Shown here: one piece after another, positions 17,490 to 26,989 of the stretch
Position numbering within the stretch: the stretch's first letter is position 1
Layout of the letters: each line of letters opens with the position of its first letter
DNA from: Falsirhodobacter sp. 20TX0035
GTDB taxonomy: Bacteria; Pseudomonadota; Alphaproteobacteria; Rhodobacterales; Rhodobacteraceae
NCBI RefSeq assembly: GCF_028307215.1
Contig: NZ_JAQMHV010000001.1
Coordinates: forward strand, 372,001 to 436,000
DNA: 64,000 bases
Reading direction: 5' to 3'
Program-made: the position numbers and the translations under genes
The notes under the pieces: generated by a model
The model's database searches: none
The model's input: only the letters and a program-made list of their open reading frames with translations
What the model was told of the DNA's origin: nothing

Positions 17490-18184
17490 CACGCGGCCTC
17501 CCGCTTCTGCCACGTTTCGACCTGCGCCCCGACCGCCATCGCCAGCAGCGCCGCCACCAGCACGCCCATCCCGTAGGGCACCCCCGCCAGCGCGAGCGAG
17601 CCGAGGACCGAGGTCAGGCAGGCGGCCACATGTGCCAAGGTCCGGAGCATGGGGGCCAGCATCGCAAGAAAGGTGATCGGCAAGGCGAAATCCAGCGCGA
17701 AGGATTCGGGAATGGCCGTGCCCGCCACGGCCCCGACCAGCGTGAACACATACCAGAGCAGCACGGTCGGTACCGCCGTTCCGGCATAGAAGGCCAGGAT
17801 CTCGGGCAAGGGGCGCGGCGCCCGTTCGGCCATGTCCATCGTCAGCGCGAAGCTTTGATCGGTCAGCGTGTAGGCGATGACGATCCGTTGCCAAAGGCTG
17901 GCCTGCCCCACCAACGGGGCCAGCGCCGCCGAATACATCATCAGGCGCAGGTTCACCGCAAGCGCCGTGATCAGGATGACAAGGGTGGGCGCATTCTCCT
18001 GCGACAGTTGCAGGGCCACGAACTGCGCGGCCCCCGCCACCATAAGGATGGAAAAGCCCATCGTTTGCGCAAGGTTCAGGCCAGCCTCGGTCGCCACGAC
18101 CCCGAACAGCAGGGCAAAGGGCACGATAACAAGGATGAAGGGCGCAGAGGCCTGCAGGCCCAGAAGAAAGGAACGGCGCAGCAT
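17489..18184 (-). CDS. azlC: AzlC-family branched-chain amino acid exporter, large subunit
   Basis: 231-residue inner-membrane protein with at least six predicted helices. Family landmarks are FILVIVPFALLFGVVATEAGL, MVAGAAQFVALQL and NLRLMMYSAALAP near residue 80, then YTLTDQSFALTM. With AzlD it forms the export pair first linked to azaleucine resistance in Bacillus. No adjacent Lrp-type regulator is present here; the divergent neighbour is an acetyltransferase. Confidence 0.92.
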   Translation of the reverse strand: MLRRSFLLGLQASAPFILVIVPFALLFGVVATEAGLNLAQTMGFSILMVAGAAQFVALQLSQENAPTLVILITALAVNLRLMMYSAALAPLVGQASLWQRIVIAYTLTDQSFALTMDMAERAPRPLPEILAFYAGTAVPTVLLWYVFTLVGAVAGTAIPESFALDFALPITFLAMLAPMLRTLAHVAACLTSVLGSLALAGVPYGMGVLVAALLAMAVGAQVETWQKREAA

Positions 18185-18264
18185 CGGTTCACGCTTTACG
18201 CAAGGATGCCGCTGGCATAGGCGCTTGGCAGGGCCATTGCAATCGCCGGCACGGGGAGGTGCGG

Positions 18265-18855
18265 ATGAAGATCCTGGACGGGCTGCCCGAACGGCATCGA
18301 TCCGCCGCGGCAGAGCTTTATTGGCAGGCCTTCGGGGGGAAACTGGGCCGCGTGCTGGGCCCGGACGATCGCGGCCGGGACTTCGTCCGCCGCGCCATCC
18401 GCGCCGATCACGTTCTGGCCGCGGTGGAGGGGGATCGGCTTCTGGGCATCTGCGGCTTCAAGACCGCGCGGGGCGCCTTCGTGGCGGCGGACGCGTCCGT
18501 CATGCGCGCCAGCTACGGCACGCTGGGCGCCTTATGGCGGCGCCACGCGCTGGGACTGCTGGTGCAGGACACGGACAACGAACGCTTTCTGATCGACGGG
18601 CTGTGCGTGGCGGAAGGTGCGCGGAACCGGGGCGTGGGCACGGCCCTGATCGGCGCGATCTGCACCAAGGCCCGTCGTCAGGGATACGCGGCGGTCCGGC
18701 TGGATGTGGTGGACACGAACCTGGACGCGCGGCGGCTTTACGAACGTCTGGGCTTTCGCGCGGTCGGGATGCACCGGGCGCGGGCGGCGGCCACGCTGTT
18801 CGGCTTTGCCGCCACCGTGACCATGGTCCGGACCAAGCGTCCCTGTCCGGACTGA
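18265..18855 (+). CDS. GNAT-family N-acetyltransferase
   Basis: 196-residue acetyl-CoA-dependent acetyltransferase. The acetyl-CoA site is the segment LCVAEGARNRGVGTALIGAIC, with the Q/R-x-x-G-x-G/A core R-N-R-G-V-G, followed by VRLDVVDTNLDARRLYERLGF, typical of motif B. The ATG at 18265 sits six bases after GGGGAGG; the alternative GTG at 18259 would overlap that site. The acceptor is unknown. Confidence 0.85.
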   Translation: MKILDGLPERHRSAAAELYWQAFGGKLGRVLGPDDRGRDFVRRAIRADHVLAAVEGDRLLGICGFKTARGAFVAADASVMRASYGTLGALWRRHALGLLVQDTDNERFLIDGLCVAEGARNRGVGTALIGAICTKARRQGYAAVRLDVVDTNLDARRLYERLGFRAVGMHRARAAATLFGFAATVTMVRTKRPCPD

Positions 18856-18863
18856 CCCGCGCC

Positions 18864-19727
18864 TTATTCGAACGAACCCGCGGCGCGCGCCACCAGCATG
18901 AAGGCGCGGGCGGTGCGGGTTTCAGCCAGCGCCGCCAGTTCCCCGTCCGTGGCGTATTCGCCAAAGGCGGGCAGGCTGCGGTCGAAGCTGCGCAGGAAGT
19001 GGTGCGCGGCGTCCTGGAAGATCTGATCCTCGCGCAGACGGGCCGCCACGGTGCCCAGGGCCGCGCGGTCGCGGATCGCGGCGATGGCCGTGGTGGCCGG
19101 GGACCGTTCGCCCCCGGCAAAGCGGCGCCACAGGTCGGGGCGCGGCGCTTCGGGCACCAGATCGTCCACGAACACCCCGTCCTCGGCCAGAAGGGTCAGG
19201 ACGTCCTGCGCCGAACGGATCAGGCGCGCGGCCTCCGGATCGTTCAGGACGGCCTGAAGCGCGGCGATCCCTTCGACGTCGTCGGGCGAATCGGGAAAGT
19301 TCAGGGCGCGCAGGTAATCGTCCAGCGTCAGTTCGGACGGAACGGGCTCCTCCTCCCAGACCGGCTCGGCCGCCGGAACGTCGACCGGCATCGCGCGCGG
19401 TGGTTCGGTCCGTGCCACGGCCGGACGCGTCATGCCCTGCGGTTCGGTCCGGGCCGCGTCCAGCGCGCCGTGCAGGCGGGCGGTTTCGGCCCGCAGATCC
19501 CGCAGCGCCCGGAGGGTGGAGATCAGCCCCACCATCAGCGCCAGCGGCCCCCCGATCAGAAGAAGCGCCATGAACAGGCCCGGCCCCTGCCCTTCGGGCT
19601 GCGACACCCACCAGCCGATCACGGCGCCCAGCCACAGGACGATGCCCGCCGCCCCCGCGATCTCGATCAACGGTCCCTCGGCGCCGGGTCGTCCCGCACC
19701 ATGGCCCTGCCTGTCATTGTCTGCCAT
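18864..19727 (-). CDS. Conserved-type membrane protein of unknown function, cotranscribed with greA
   Basis: 287 residues. Two hydrophobic helices (IEIAGAAGIVLWLGAVIGWWV and LFMALLLIGGPLALMVGLI) are followed by a short coiled coil (LRALRDLRAETARLHGALDAA), a Pro/Glu-rich linker (about residues 95-135) and an Ala/Leu-rich helical C-terminal domain. No catalytic motif is evident. It starts 7 bp after greA with GAGGGCGGC before the ATG, so the two form one unit. I do not recognise a named family and give no function. Confidence 0.7.
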   Translation of the reverse strand: MADNDRQGHGAGRPGAEGPLIEIAGAAGIVLWLGAVIGWWVSQPEGQGPGLFMALLLIGGPLALMVGLISTLRALRDLRAETARLHGALDAARTEPQGMTRPAVARTEPPRAMPVDVPAAEPVWEEEPVPSELTLDDYLRALNFPDSPDDVEGIAALQAVLNDPEAARLIRSAQDVLTLLAEDGVFVDDLVPEAPRPDLWRRFAGGERSPATTAIAAIRDRAALGTVAARLREDQIFQDAAHHFLRSFDRSLPAFGEYATDGELAALAETRTARAFMLVARAAGSFE

Positions 19728-19734
19728 GCCGCCC

Positions 19735-20205
19735 TCAGATGTAACGGATCGAAACGACCTCGTAGCTGCGATCGCCGCCGGGGGTCTTCACCTCGACGCT
19801 GTCGCCTTCGTCCTTGCCGATCAGCGCCCGCGCAAGGGGGGAGCGCATGTTCAGAAGGCCGTTCTCGATGTCGGCCTCGGCCTCGCCCACGATCTGGTAG
19901 GTGCGCTCCTCGTCCGTGTCCTCGTCCACCAGGGTCACGGTCGCGCCGAACTTGATGGCGCCCGACAGCTTGGTCGGGTCGATGACCTCGGCCAGCGACA
20001 GGGTGCCTTCAAGCTCCTTGATGCGCCCTTCGATGAAGCTCTGCTTCTCGCGCGCGGAATGGTATTCGGCGTTCTCGGACAGGTCGCCCAGTTCGCGCGC
20101 CTCGGCGATGGCGCGGATCACGGAGGGACGCTCCACCGTTTTCAGCGTCTTCAGTTCTTGGTCGAGCGCGTTGAACCCCGCGCGGGTCATCGGGATCTTG
20201 TCCAT
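19735..20205 (-). CDS. greA: Transcription elongation factor GreA
   Basis: 156-residue factor that enters the RNA polymerase secondary channel and stimulates cleavage of backtracked transcripts. The N-terminal coiled coil has the tip acidic residues in ELGDLSENAEYHSAREKQ (Asp and Glu essential for cleavage). The C-terminal FKBP-like domain contains VDEDTDEERTYQIVGEAEAD and the closing NMRSPLARALIGKDEGDSVEVKTPGG. The ATG at 20205 is preceded by AAAGGCCC. The 240-bp gap to the divergent ETF-QO gene should hold its promoter. Confidence 0.96.
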   Translation of the reverse strand: MDKIPMTRAGFNALDQELKTLKTVERPSVIRAIAEARELGDLSENAEYHSAREKQSFIEGRIKELEGTLSLAEVIDPTKLSGAIKFGATVTLVDEDTDEERTYQIVGEAEADIENGLLNMRSPLARALIGKDEGDSVEVKTPGGDRSYEVVSIRYI

Positions 20206-20445
20206 GGGCCTTTACCGTAAAAGCAAAGCCACGGTCCGCGAGGGAGCCGTGACCTTGGGTTCTTCGTCCGCAGACTGCACAGAGCGGGACCTGAATTGCA
20301 AGCGCCCTGCCCCGCCTTGCGCGAAACATGTCCCATCGCCACCTTGTTTCCCGGCAGGCAAGGGGGATTGCCGCGTTGACCCCGCGCCACGCCTGCGTCA
20401 CAAACGGGCCTTCAGCCCGGGAACATCCCAAGCCGGAGAAGCGAC

Positions 20446-22092
20446 ATGCCTGCCGAGATCACGCGCGAATCGATGGACTACGACGTTGTCATCGTGGGGG
20501 GTGGTCCGGCGGGGCTGTCGGCGGCGATCCGGTTGAAGCAGGTGAACCCCGATCTGTCGGTGGTGCTTCTGGAAAAGGGGTCGGAGGTGGGCGCCCACAT
20601 CCTGTCGGGGGCGGTCCTGGACCCGGTGGGGCTGGACGCGCTGCTGCCCGACTGGCGCAACATGGGCGCCCCCGTCACCGTGGGCGTGACCGCCGACCAC
20701 TTCTTCCACCTGACCGAGACGGGGCAGACGCGGCTGCCGAACGGCCCGATGCCCAAGCTGATGTCGAACCACGGCAACTACATCGTGTCGATGGGCAACG
20801 TCTGCCGGTGGCTGGCCGAACAGGCCGAGGGGCTGGGGGTGGAGATCTTCCCCGGCATGGCCTGCTCGGAACTCGTCTACGAGGGCGACCGGCTGAAGGG
20901 CGTCGTGGCGGGCGAGTTCGGCCGCAACCCCGACGGCACCCCCGGCCCGGGATACGAGCCGGGGATGGAGCTGCACGGCAAGTACGTGCTGCTGGCCGAA
21001 GGCGTGCGCGGATCCCTGTCCCAGCAGGTCATCGCCCGGCACGGGCTGGAAGCGTCCGAGCCGCAGAAGTACGGCCTCGGCATGAAGGAGATCTGGGAGA
21101 TCGACCCCGCCAAGCACCGCGAGGGGACGGTCACCCACACCCTGGGCTGGCCTCTGGGCAAGAACGCGGGCGGCGGGTCCTTCATCTACCACGCCGAGAA
21201 CAACCAGATCCTGATCGGCTTCGTGGTCCATCTGGGCTACGAGAACCCGTATCTGTCCCCGTATCAGGAGTTCCAGCGCTTCAAGCACCACCCAATGGTG
21301 GCCGACCTGCTCGCAGGCGGCAAGCGCGTGTCCTACGGCGCGCGCGCGATCAGCGAGGGGGGCTGGCAGTCGCTGCCCCGGCTGGTGGCGCCGGGCGTGG
21401 CGCTTCTGGGCTGCGCTGCGGGCATGGTGAACCTGCCGCGCATCAAGGGCAACCACAACGCCATGCTGTCGGGCATCGCCGCGGCCGACGCGGCCAGCGA
21501 GGCCATCGCGGCAGGCCGCGAGGGCGACACGCTGGACGCCTATGACACCGCCGTGCGCACCGGCGCGATCGGGAAAGACCTGAAGACGGTCCGCAACGTC
21601 AAGCCGCTGTGGTCGCGGTTCGGGCTTCTCGGCTCGCTGGTGCTGGGCGGCGTCGACATGTGGACGAACGAGCGGTTCGGCCGCTCGCTGATGGGCACGC
21701 TGGGCCATGGCAAGACGGACGCGGCCGCCACCGGCAAGGCGGCGGACTTCACGCCCATCGCCTATCCCAAACCCGACGGCGTGCTGTCCTTCGACCGGCT
21801 GACCAACGTGGCCTTTTCCTTCACCAACCACGAGGAAAGCCAGCCCTGCCATCTGAAGCTGAAGGATCCCGCGATCCCCATCGCCTTTACCCTGCCGACC
21901 TACGCCGAACCCTCGCAACGCTACTGCCCTGCGGGCGTCTACGAGGTGGTGGAGGACGCCGCCGGGCCGCGCTTCGTCATCAACTTCCAGAACTGCGTCC
22001 ACTGCAAGACCTGCGACATCAAGGACCCCCCCCGCAACATCGTCTGGACCACGCCGCAGGGCGGCGACGGGCCCAACTACCCGAACATGTGA
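20446..22092 (+). CDS. etfD: Electron transfer flavoprotein-ubiquinone oxidoreductase
   Basis: Inner-membrane-associated enzyme that passes electrons from reduced ETF (fatty acid, amino acid and dimethylglycine oxidation) to ubiquinone. 548 residues. The FAD-binding VIVGGGPAGLSAAIRLKQ is at the N-terminus. The [4Fe-4S] ligands are in RYCPAGVYEV and NCVHCKTCDIKDP near the C-terminus, and the chain ends with the family tail GGDGPNYPNM. GGAGAAGCGAC gives a clear ribosome site. A weak promoter-like pair TTGACC-N17-CACAAA lies at 20376-20404. ETF subunit genes are not in the window. Confidence 0.95.
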   Translation: MPAEITRESMDYDVVIVGGGPAGLSAAIRLKQVNPDLSVVLLEKGSEVGAHILSGAVLDPVGLDALLPDWRNMGAPVTVGVTADHFFHLTETGQTRLPNGPMPKLMSNHGNYIVSMGNVCRWLAEQAEGLGVEIFPGMACSELVYEGDRLKGVVAGEFGRNPDGTPGPGYEPGMELHGKYVLLAEGVRGSLSQQVIARHGLEASEPQKYGLGMKEIWEIDPAKHREGTVTHTLGWPLGKNAGGGSFIYHAENNQILIGFVVHLGYENPYLSPYQEFQRFKHHPMVADLLAGGKRVSYGARAISEGGWQSLPRLVAPGVALLGCAAGMVNLPRIKGNHNAMLSGIAAADAASEAIAAGREGDTLDAYDTAVRTGAIGKDLKTVRNVKPLWSRFGLLGSLVLGGVDMWTNERFGRSLMGTLGHGKTDAAATGKAADFTPIAYPKPDGVLSFDRLTNVAFSFTNHEESQPCHLKLKDPAIPIAFTLPTYAEPSQRYCPAGVYEVVEDAAGPRFVINFQNCVHCKTCDIKDPPRNIVWTTPQGGDGPNYPNM

Positions 22093-22177
22093 GGATCCCG
22101 GCCGCGTCAGGACCGGGGAAGGGTTTGCGATCCGCCGCGATGCGCCCTATCGTCGCCTGGTTGCAGCCGGAGGCCCC

Positions 22178-23884
22178 ATGCCCGACACGTCCGTTTCCCG
22201 TCTTGCCGCGCTGGCTTTGGCGCTGTGCCTTCCCGCCGGTGCCATGGCGCAGGACGCAGGGGCCTATCTGGCCGCCCGCATCGCGGCCGAAGAGGGGGAT
22301 CATGCGTTGGCCGCCGCCTGGTACACCCGCGCCACGGCCGCCGACACCGCCAATCCGGCGCTGCTGGAAGGCACCCTGATCGCCCACATCGCCGCCGGCC
22401 AGTTCGACGAGGCTTCGGCCGTGGCGCAGACCATGGGATCGCTGAACCTGCAAAGCCCGACGATGTATGTGGCGCTGGTCGACAAGCTGGCCAAGGCCGG
22501 CGATTGGGACGGCATCATCGGGCTGGACACGGATCTGGAAGCCGTGGGCGCCGTGATGCAGCAGCTGATCACCGGCTGGGCGGAACTGGGGCGCGGGCAG
22601 GCCGACGCCGCGATGACGGCCTTCGACAAGGTGGCGCAATCGCAGGGCCTGCAGGCCTTCGGGCTGTATCACAAGGCGCTGGCCCTTGCGATGGTGGGCG
22701 ATCTGGAGGGGGCGGAGGCCATTCTGGCCGATCCCGATCATCCCGTCGCCGTCACCCGCCGCGGCACGCTGGCCCGCGTGCAGCTTTTGTCGCAGCTGGA
22801 CCGCAAGGACGAGGCGCGGGAGCTTCTGGCCCAGAGCTTCGCCGAATCCGATCCGGTTCGGCGCATGCTGACCACCGCGCTGGACGCCGGCGAATCCCTG
22901 CCCTGGGACATCGTCCGCACCCCGCAGGAGGGTATGGCCGAGGTGTTCTACACCCTCGCCTCCGCCCTGTCCGCCGAAGCGGGCGACACGTTCACCCTCG
23001 TCTACGCCCGCGTGGCCACCGACCTGCGCCCCGATCACGCCGAGGCGCAGATCCTGGTGGGCGATCTTCTGGGGGGACAGGGGCAGACGGCCATGGCCAT
23101 CGCCGCCTATGGCGCCGTCCCCGACACGGATCCGCTGCACGAGGCGGCCAACATCTCCGAAGCCGACGCCCTGTTCACCAACGGGCAGGACCGCGAGGCG
23201 GTGGACACGCTGAAGGCGCTGGCCGCCGAACGCCCCGACGCCCTTGGCGTGCAGGTGGCGCTGGCCGACGCCCTGCGCCAGACCGAGGATTTCGTCGCCG
23301 CCCTGCCGCAATACGACAAGGCGCTGCAGATGATCGGCTCCCCCTCCAAGCAGTACTGGCCAGTCCTGTTCAGCCGCGGCATCACCAACGACCGCCTTGG
23401 CCGGAAAGAGGAGGCGGAGGCCGACATGCGCGCCGCGCTGGACCTGATGCCCGACCAGCCGGACGTGCTGAACTACCTTGGCTATTCGCTGGTCGAACAG
23501 CACCGCAAGCTGGACGAGGCGCTGGACATGATCGAGCGTGCGGTGGCCGCCATGCCCGAATCCGGCGCGATCCAGGACAGCCTCGCCTGGGCCTTCTTCA
23601 AGCTGGGCCGCTTTGACGAGGCGGTGGCGCCCATGGAAACGGCGGTTCTTCTGGAACCCGCCGATCCGATCCTGACGGACCATCTGGGCGACATCTACTG
23701 GGCCGTGGGCCGGCGGGACGAAGCGCGGTTCCAGTGGCGCCGCGCGCTGGTCTTCGCCCCCGAGGCGGCGGAGGTGGAGCGCATCAACCTCAAGCTGGAA
23801 AAGGGCCTGACGCAGGTGCTGACCGACGAGGGGCAGACCGATTTCGCCGCCACGCTGACCAAGGCCGTCCATGACGACCATTGA
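22178..23884 (+). CDS. Secreted tetratricopeptide-repeat protein
   Basis: 568 residues. A cleavable signal peptide (about 1-24, ending GAMAQ) is followed by a chain of TPR-like helical pairs over almost the whole length, clearest in [60 protein letters not shown] and [28 protein letters not shown]. It is probably a periplasmic or outer-membrane scaffold for protein complexes. GGAGGCCCC precedes the ATG. The last 14 bases overlap ispE, suggesting cotranscription. No specific partner can be named. Confidence 0.85.
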   Translation: MPDTSVSRLAALALALCLPAGAMAQDAGAYLAARIAAEEGDHALAAAWYTRATAADTANPALLEGTLIAHIAAGQFDEASAVAQTMGSLNLQSPTMYVALVDKLAKAGDWDGIIGLDTDLEAVGAVMQQLITGWAELGRGQADAAMTAFDKVAQSQGLQAFGLYHKALALAMVGDLEGAEAILADPDHPVAVTRRGTLARVQLLSQLDRKDEARELLAQSFAESDPVRRMLTTALDAGESLPWDIVRTPQEGMAEVFYTLASALSAEAGDTFTLVYARVATDLRPDHAEAQILVGDLLGGQGQTAMAIAAYGAVPDTDPLHEAANISEADALFTNGQDREAVDTLKALAAERPDALGVQVALADALRQTEDFVAALPQYDKALQMIGSPSKQYWPVLFSRGITNDRLGRKEEAEADMRAALDLMPDQPDVLNYLGYSLVEQHRKLDEALDMIERAVAAMPESGAIQDSLAWAFFKLGRFDEAVAPMETAVLLEPADPILTDHLGDIYWAVGRRDEARFQWRRALVFAPEAAEVERINLKLEKGLTQVLTDEGQTDFAATLTKAVHDDH

Positions 23885-24686
23885 GGCGCTGGCCCGCGCC
23901 AAGGTGAACCTCGCCCTGCACGTGACGGGGCGGCGGGAGGACGGGTATCACCTGCTGAACAGCCTTGTGGTGTTTGCGGGCGTGGGCGACCGGCTGGTCG
24001 GCCAGACTGCCGACGCCCTGACGCTGGAGGTGACGGGCCCCGAAGCGGCCAGCCTTCAGGGAGAAGACGACAACCTTGTCCTGCGCGCCGCGCGCCTGAT
24101 GGGCACGGCGCGGCTGCGGCTGGACAAGGTGCTGCCCGTGGCGTCGGGCATCGGCGGCGGATCGGCGGATGCGGCGGCCACGCTGAAGATCATGTCGGGC
24201 CTGACGGGCCGCCCCCTGCCCCCGCCCGAACAGGTGCTGGCGCTTGGCGCAGATGTGCCGGTCTGCCTCAACGGTTCGCCCGCGCGGATGGCGGGGATCG
24301 GCGAACGGCTGGACCCGGTGCTGATGCCGAAGGCGTGGCTGGTGCTGGCCAATCCGCGCGTGCCCGTGCCCACCGGCCCGGTGTTCAAGGGGCTGGCGGG
24401 GTTCGGCGCCCCGCTTCCGGACATTCCGGCCTTTGCCACGGTGATGGAACTGGCCCGCTGGCTGCGCGCGACCCGCAACGATCTGGAAGCGCCCGCCATC
24501 GCGATCGCCCCGGTCATCGCCACGGTGCGCGACGCGCTGGCCGACCTGCCGGGCTGCCTGTTCGCGCGCATGTCGGGGTCGGGGGCCACCTGCTTCGGCC
24601 TGTTCGCGACCGAAGCCGAAGCCCGTGCCGGGGCCGGGGCCCTGCCCGAAGGCTGGTGGCGGGCCGCGGCGCCGCTGGAAACTTAG
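23871..24686 (+). CDS. ispE: 4-diphosphocytidyl-2-C-methyl-D-erythritol kinase
   Basis: GHMP kinase that phosphorylates CDP-ME in the non-mevalonate isoprenoid pathway. 271 residues. The N-terminal [22 protein letters not shown] carries the catalytic Lys/Asp region; the ATP-binding GHMP loop [15 protein letters not shown] is at about residues 89-103; motif 3 is [14 protein letters not shown] near the C-terminus. It overlaps the TPR gene by 14 bp. The convergent prenyl synthase gene shares its last 4 bp (TTAG), so two isoprenoid genes meet end to end. Confidence 0.95.
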   Translation: MTTIEALARAKVNLALHVTGRREDGYHLLNSLVVFAGVGDRLVGQTADALTLEVTGPEAASLQGEDDNLVLRAARLMGTARLRLDKVLPVASGIGGGSADAAATLKIMSGLTGRPLPPPEQVLALGADVPVCLNGSPARMAGIGERLDPVLMPKAWLVLANPRVPVPTGPVFKGLAGFGAPLPDIPAFATVMELARWLRATRNDLEAPAIAIAPVIATVRDALADLPGCLFARMSGSGATCFGLFATEAEARAGAGALPEGWWRAAAPLET

Positions 24687-25678
24687 CGGATGCGCGCCAC
24701 GACGTAATCGGCCAGATCGACCAGCATTCCGCGCAGCGTGTGTTCGGGCAGCGGGTCCAGCGCGGCCTTGGCCCGGTCGGCCCAGGCCAGCGCGTCCGCG
24801 CGCGCGGCGTCCAGCGCACCGTGGCGGGCCAGGATCGCCTGCGCCTTGTCCAGATCGCCGTCGCGCTGATCGCCCTGGGCGATCGTGCGGTCCCAGAATT
24901 CCCGCTCCTCGGCATCGGCAAGGGCCACGGCCTTGATCACGGGCAGGGTCAGTTTGCGTTCGCGGAAGTCGTCGCCGGTGTTCTTGCCGATGGTTTCCGC
25001 CACCCCGCCGTAATCCAGAAGGTCGTCCACGATCTGGAAGGCGATGCCCAGCGCGTCACCATAATCGCGCAGGCCCTTGACCTGTTCAGGTGCGGCGTCC
25101 GCGATCATGCCGCCCACCTCGGCCGCGGCGGCGAACAAGGCCGCCGTCTTGCCGCGCACCACCTGAAGATAGATCGCTTCCGTCGTCGCCAGATCCTGCG
25201 CGGCGGTCAGTTGCAGCACCTCACCCTCGGCGATGGTGGCGGAAGCGTTACACAGCACGTCCAGCACGTCCATCCGCCCGGGTTCGACCATGGTTTGGAA
25301 CGACCGCGCGAACAGGTAGTCGCCCACCAGGACCGAGGATTTGTTGTCCCACAGCAGGTTCGCCGTCGGCCGACCGCGCCGCTGGGCGCTTTCGTCCACC
25401 ACGTCGTCGTGCAGCAGGGTCGCGGTGTGGATGAACTCCACCGTGGCGGCCAGGTGGATGTGGAAGGGCCCGTCATACCCGCACATCCGCGCGGCGGCCA
25501 GAACCAGCATCGGGCGCAGGCGCTTGCCGCCCGCCTCCACCAGATGGGCCGTCACCTCGGGGATGCGCGGCGCGTGTTCCGAGGCCATCCGTTCCCGGAT
25601 CAGGACGTTGACCCGATCCATGTCCGATCCCAGCCAGTCGCCCAGCCGGTCATGCGGTTTTTGCGAAACGTCGTCCAC
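24683..25678 (-). CDS. Long-chain all-trans polyprenyl diphosphate synthase (quinone side chain)
   Basis: Condenses isopentenyl diphosphate units into the long side chain of ubiquinone (solanesyl/decaprenyl class). 331 residues from GTG at 25678. The first aspartate-rich motif is [15 protein letters not shown] and the second is [10 protein letters not shown]. The substrate region [16 protein letters not shown] is intact. The GTG start was preferred over the ATG at 25621 because it restores the usual N-terminal helix and has GGGGAC just upstream; the ATG form would lose 19 residues. Chain length cannot be told from sequence alone. Confidence 0.9.
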   Translation of the reverse strand: MDDVSQKPHDRLGDWLGSDMDRVNVLIRERMASEHAPRIPEVTAHLVEAGGKRLRPMLVLAAARMCGYDGPFHIHLAATVEFIHTATLLHDDVVDESAQRRGRPTANLLWDNKSSVLVGDYLFARSFQTMVEPGRMDVLDVLCNASATIAEGEVLQLTAAQDLATTEAIYLQVVRGKTAALFAAAAEVGGMIADAAPEQVKGLRDYGDALGIAFQIVDDLLDYGGVAETIGKNTGDDFRERKLTLPVIKAVALADAEEREFWDRTIAQGDQRDGDLDKAQAILARHGALDAARADALAWADRAKAALDPLPEHTLRGMLVDLADYVVARIR

Positions 25679-25728
25679 GTCAGTCCCCGATCCTCGACAA
25701 ACCTGCGCCTGCCGCATATCCTTTTGCG

Positions 25729-25944
25729 ATGAAAGAGCTTCTGCGCACCACCGACCCCACAGTGATCGCCTTCGCACAGGCGCTGCTTCAGGGCGAGGGT
25801 ATAGACGTCTTTGTCATGGACGTCCACATGAGCATCCTGGACGGCGGCATCGGCGCCCTGCCCCGCCGGATGATGGTGCACGAGGATGACCACGCCGCCG
25901 CCGCCCGCGCCCTGACCGACAACGGCGTCCTTCTGGGCCACTGA
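25729..25944 (+). CDS. DUF2007-family small protein
   Basis: 71-residue protein of the DUF2007 family (annotated elsewhere as putative signal-transducing protein; function unproven). Typical features are MKELLRTTDPTVIAFAQALLQGEGIDVFVMD at the start and RMMVHEDDHAAAARAL near the end, a ferredoxin-like alpha/beta pattern. Its stop overlaps the next start (TGATG at 25942-25946), so it is coupled to the methyltransferase. It diverges from the prenyl synthase gene over about 50 bp. Confidence 0.85.
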   Translation: MKELLRTTDPTVIAFAQALLQGEGIDVFVMDVHMSILDGGIGALPRRMMVHEDDHAAAARALTDNGVLLGH

Positions 25945-26726
25945 TGTTCGCCGCCCTGACCGAGGACGGGTTCCTGGACGGCCGCCTGCGCATCCTGCAG
26001 CCGCGGGACGGCTACCGCGCCGCGACCGATCCGGTGTTCCTGGCCGCCGCCGTGCCGGCGAAGGCCGGACAGCGCGTTCTGGAACTGGGCTGCGGCGTGG
26101 GTGTCGCGGCTTTGTGCCTTGCGCACCGCACAGGCGCGCATCTGACGGGGGTGGAGGTTCAGGCCGATTACGCCGACCTTGCGCGGCGCAACGCCGACGC
26201 GAACGCCCTGCCGCTGGAGGTGATCGAGGGCGATCTGGACCGCCTTGCCCTTACGGACAGCTTCGATCACGTGATGGCCAATCCACCCTATTACGCCGGC
26301 GGCACCCCGTCCCGCGACCCCGGGCGCGATCTTGCGCTGCGCGAGGATCTGCCGCTGGCCCGCTGGATGGAGGTGATGGCCCGGCGTCTGCGCCCCGGCG
26401 GGACGATGACGCTGATCTTCGGGGCGGACCGGCTGCCGGATGCGCTGTGCGGGATGCCCCCTTCGGTCGGGTCGGTCGTGGTGCTGCCGCTGGCCGCGCG
26501 CGCAGGCCGGGCGCCGAAGCGGCTGATCCTGCAGGCCCGCAAGGGCGGACGCGCGGCCTTCGTGCTGGCCGCCCCTGCCATTCTGCACGCGGCGCCCGCA
26601 CATAATCACGATGGCGAGGATGTCACACCCTTGGCCCGCACCATACTTCGGCAGGGCGGCGGCTTTCCGCATCCCCTTTTCGCGCCTTCGCGCAGCGGAT
26701 CGCGCATCGGCGAAAAGAACGCGTGA
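25944..26726 (+). CDS. TrmN6-like tRNA1(Val) adenine-N6 methyltransferase
   Basis: 260-residue SAM-dependent N6-adenine methyltransferase, resembling YfiC/TrmN6, which modifies A37 of tRNA1Val in E. coli. Substrate region: LQPRDGYRAATDPVFLAAAV. SAM loop: VLELGCGVGVAALCLA near residue 35. Acidic motif: GVEVQADYADLAR. Catalytic box: NPPYYAGGTPS near residue 112. The C-terminal 40 residues (from about AHNHDGEDVTPLA) are basic and probably flexible. Specificity is by family resemblance. Confidence 0.85.
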   Translation: MFAALTEDGFLDGRLRILQPRDGYRAATDPVFLAAAVPAKAGQRVLELGCGVGVAALCLAHRTGAHLTGVEVQADYADLARRNADANALPLEVIEGDLDRLALTDSFDHVMANPPYYAGGTPSRDPGRDLALREDLPLARWMEVMARRLRPGGTMTLIFGADRLPDALCGMPPSVGSVVVLPLAARAGRAPKRLILQARKGGRAAFVLAAPAILHAAPAHNHDGEDVTPLARTILRQGGGFPHPLFAPSRSGSRIGEKNA

Positions 26727-26782
26727 CACGACTCAAAGAGCGTGTTGCAATTCTTTTACACGCAATCACACAGGAGACCGTC

Positions 26783-26950
26783 ATGTCTGTTGCCTCGCAT
26801 CTGCAAGAACTGCGCCGCAAGCACGATTCTCTCTCGAACTCGGTGGTCTGGGAACAGCGCCAACCCGCCGCCGACGCCATCAAGGTTGCCGAGATGAAGA
26901 AGCAGAAGCTTCGTCTCAAGGAAGAAATCAATCGTCTGACGCGGATCTGA
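26783..26950 (+). CDS. YdcH-family small protein (DUF465)
   Basis: 55-residue, almost wholly helical and highly charged protein. The pattern HLQELRRKHDSLSNSV, then IKVAEMKKQKLRLKEEINRL is characteristic of the YdcH/DUF465 group of small coiled-coil proteins, abundant in proteobacteria and of unknown role. It has a clear ribosome site, GGAGACCGTC, before the ATG. Confidence 0.85.
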   Translation: MSVASHLQELRRKHDSLSNSVVWEQRQPAADAIKVAEMKKQKLRLKEEINRLTRI

Positions 26951-26958
26951 TCCGCGCG

Positions 26959-26982
26959 GCGCTGGCGTCCTTGCGCCAGCGC
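26959..26982. terminator. Hairpin between convergent ydcH-like and EAL genes
   Basis: Perfect 9-bp stem GCGCTGGCG / CGCCAGCGC with loop TCCTTG. No T-run follows on either strand, so it may stabilise 3' ends or act as a factor-dependent terminator rather than an intrinsic one. Confidence 0.4.
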
Positions 26983-26989
26983 ACCAGCC

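Noticed and set aside
22098-22115. CCCGG/CCGGG hairpin after the ETF-QO gene as terminator
   Set aside because: Only five pairs and no T-run; not distinguishable from background.
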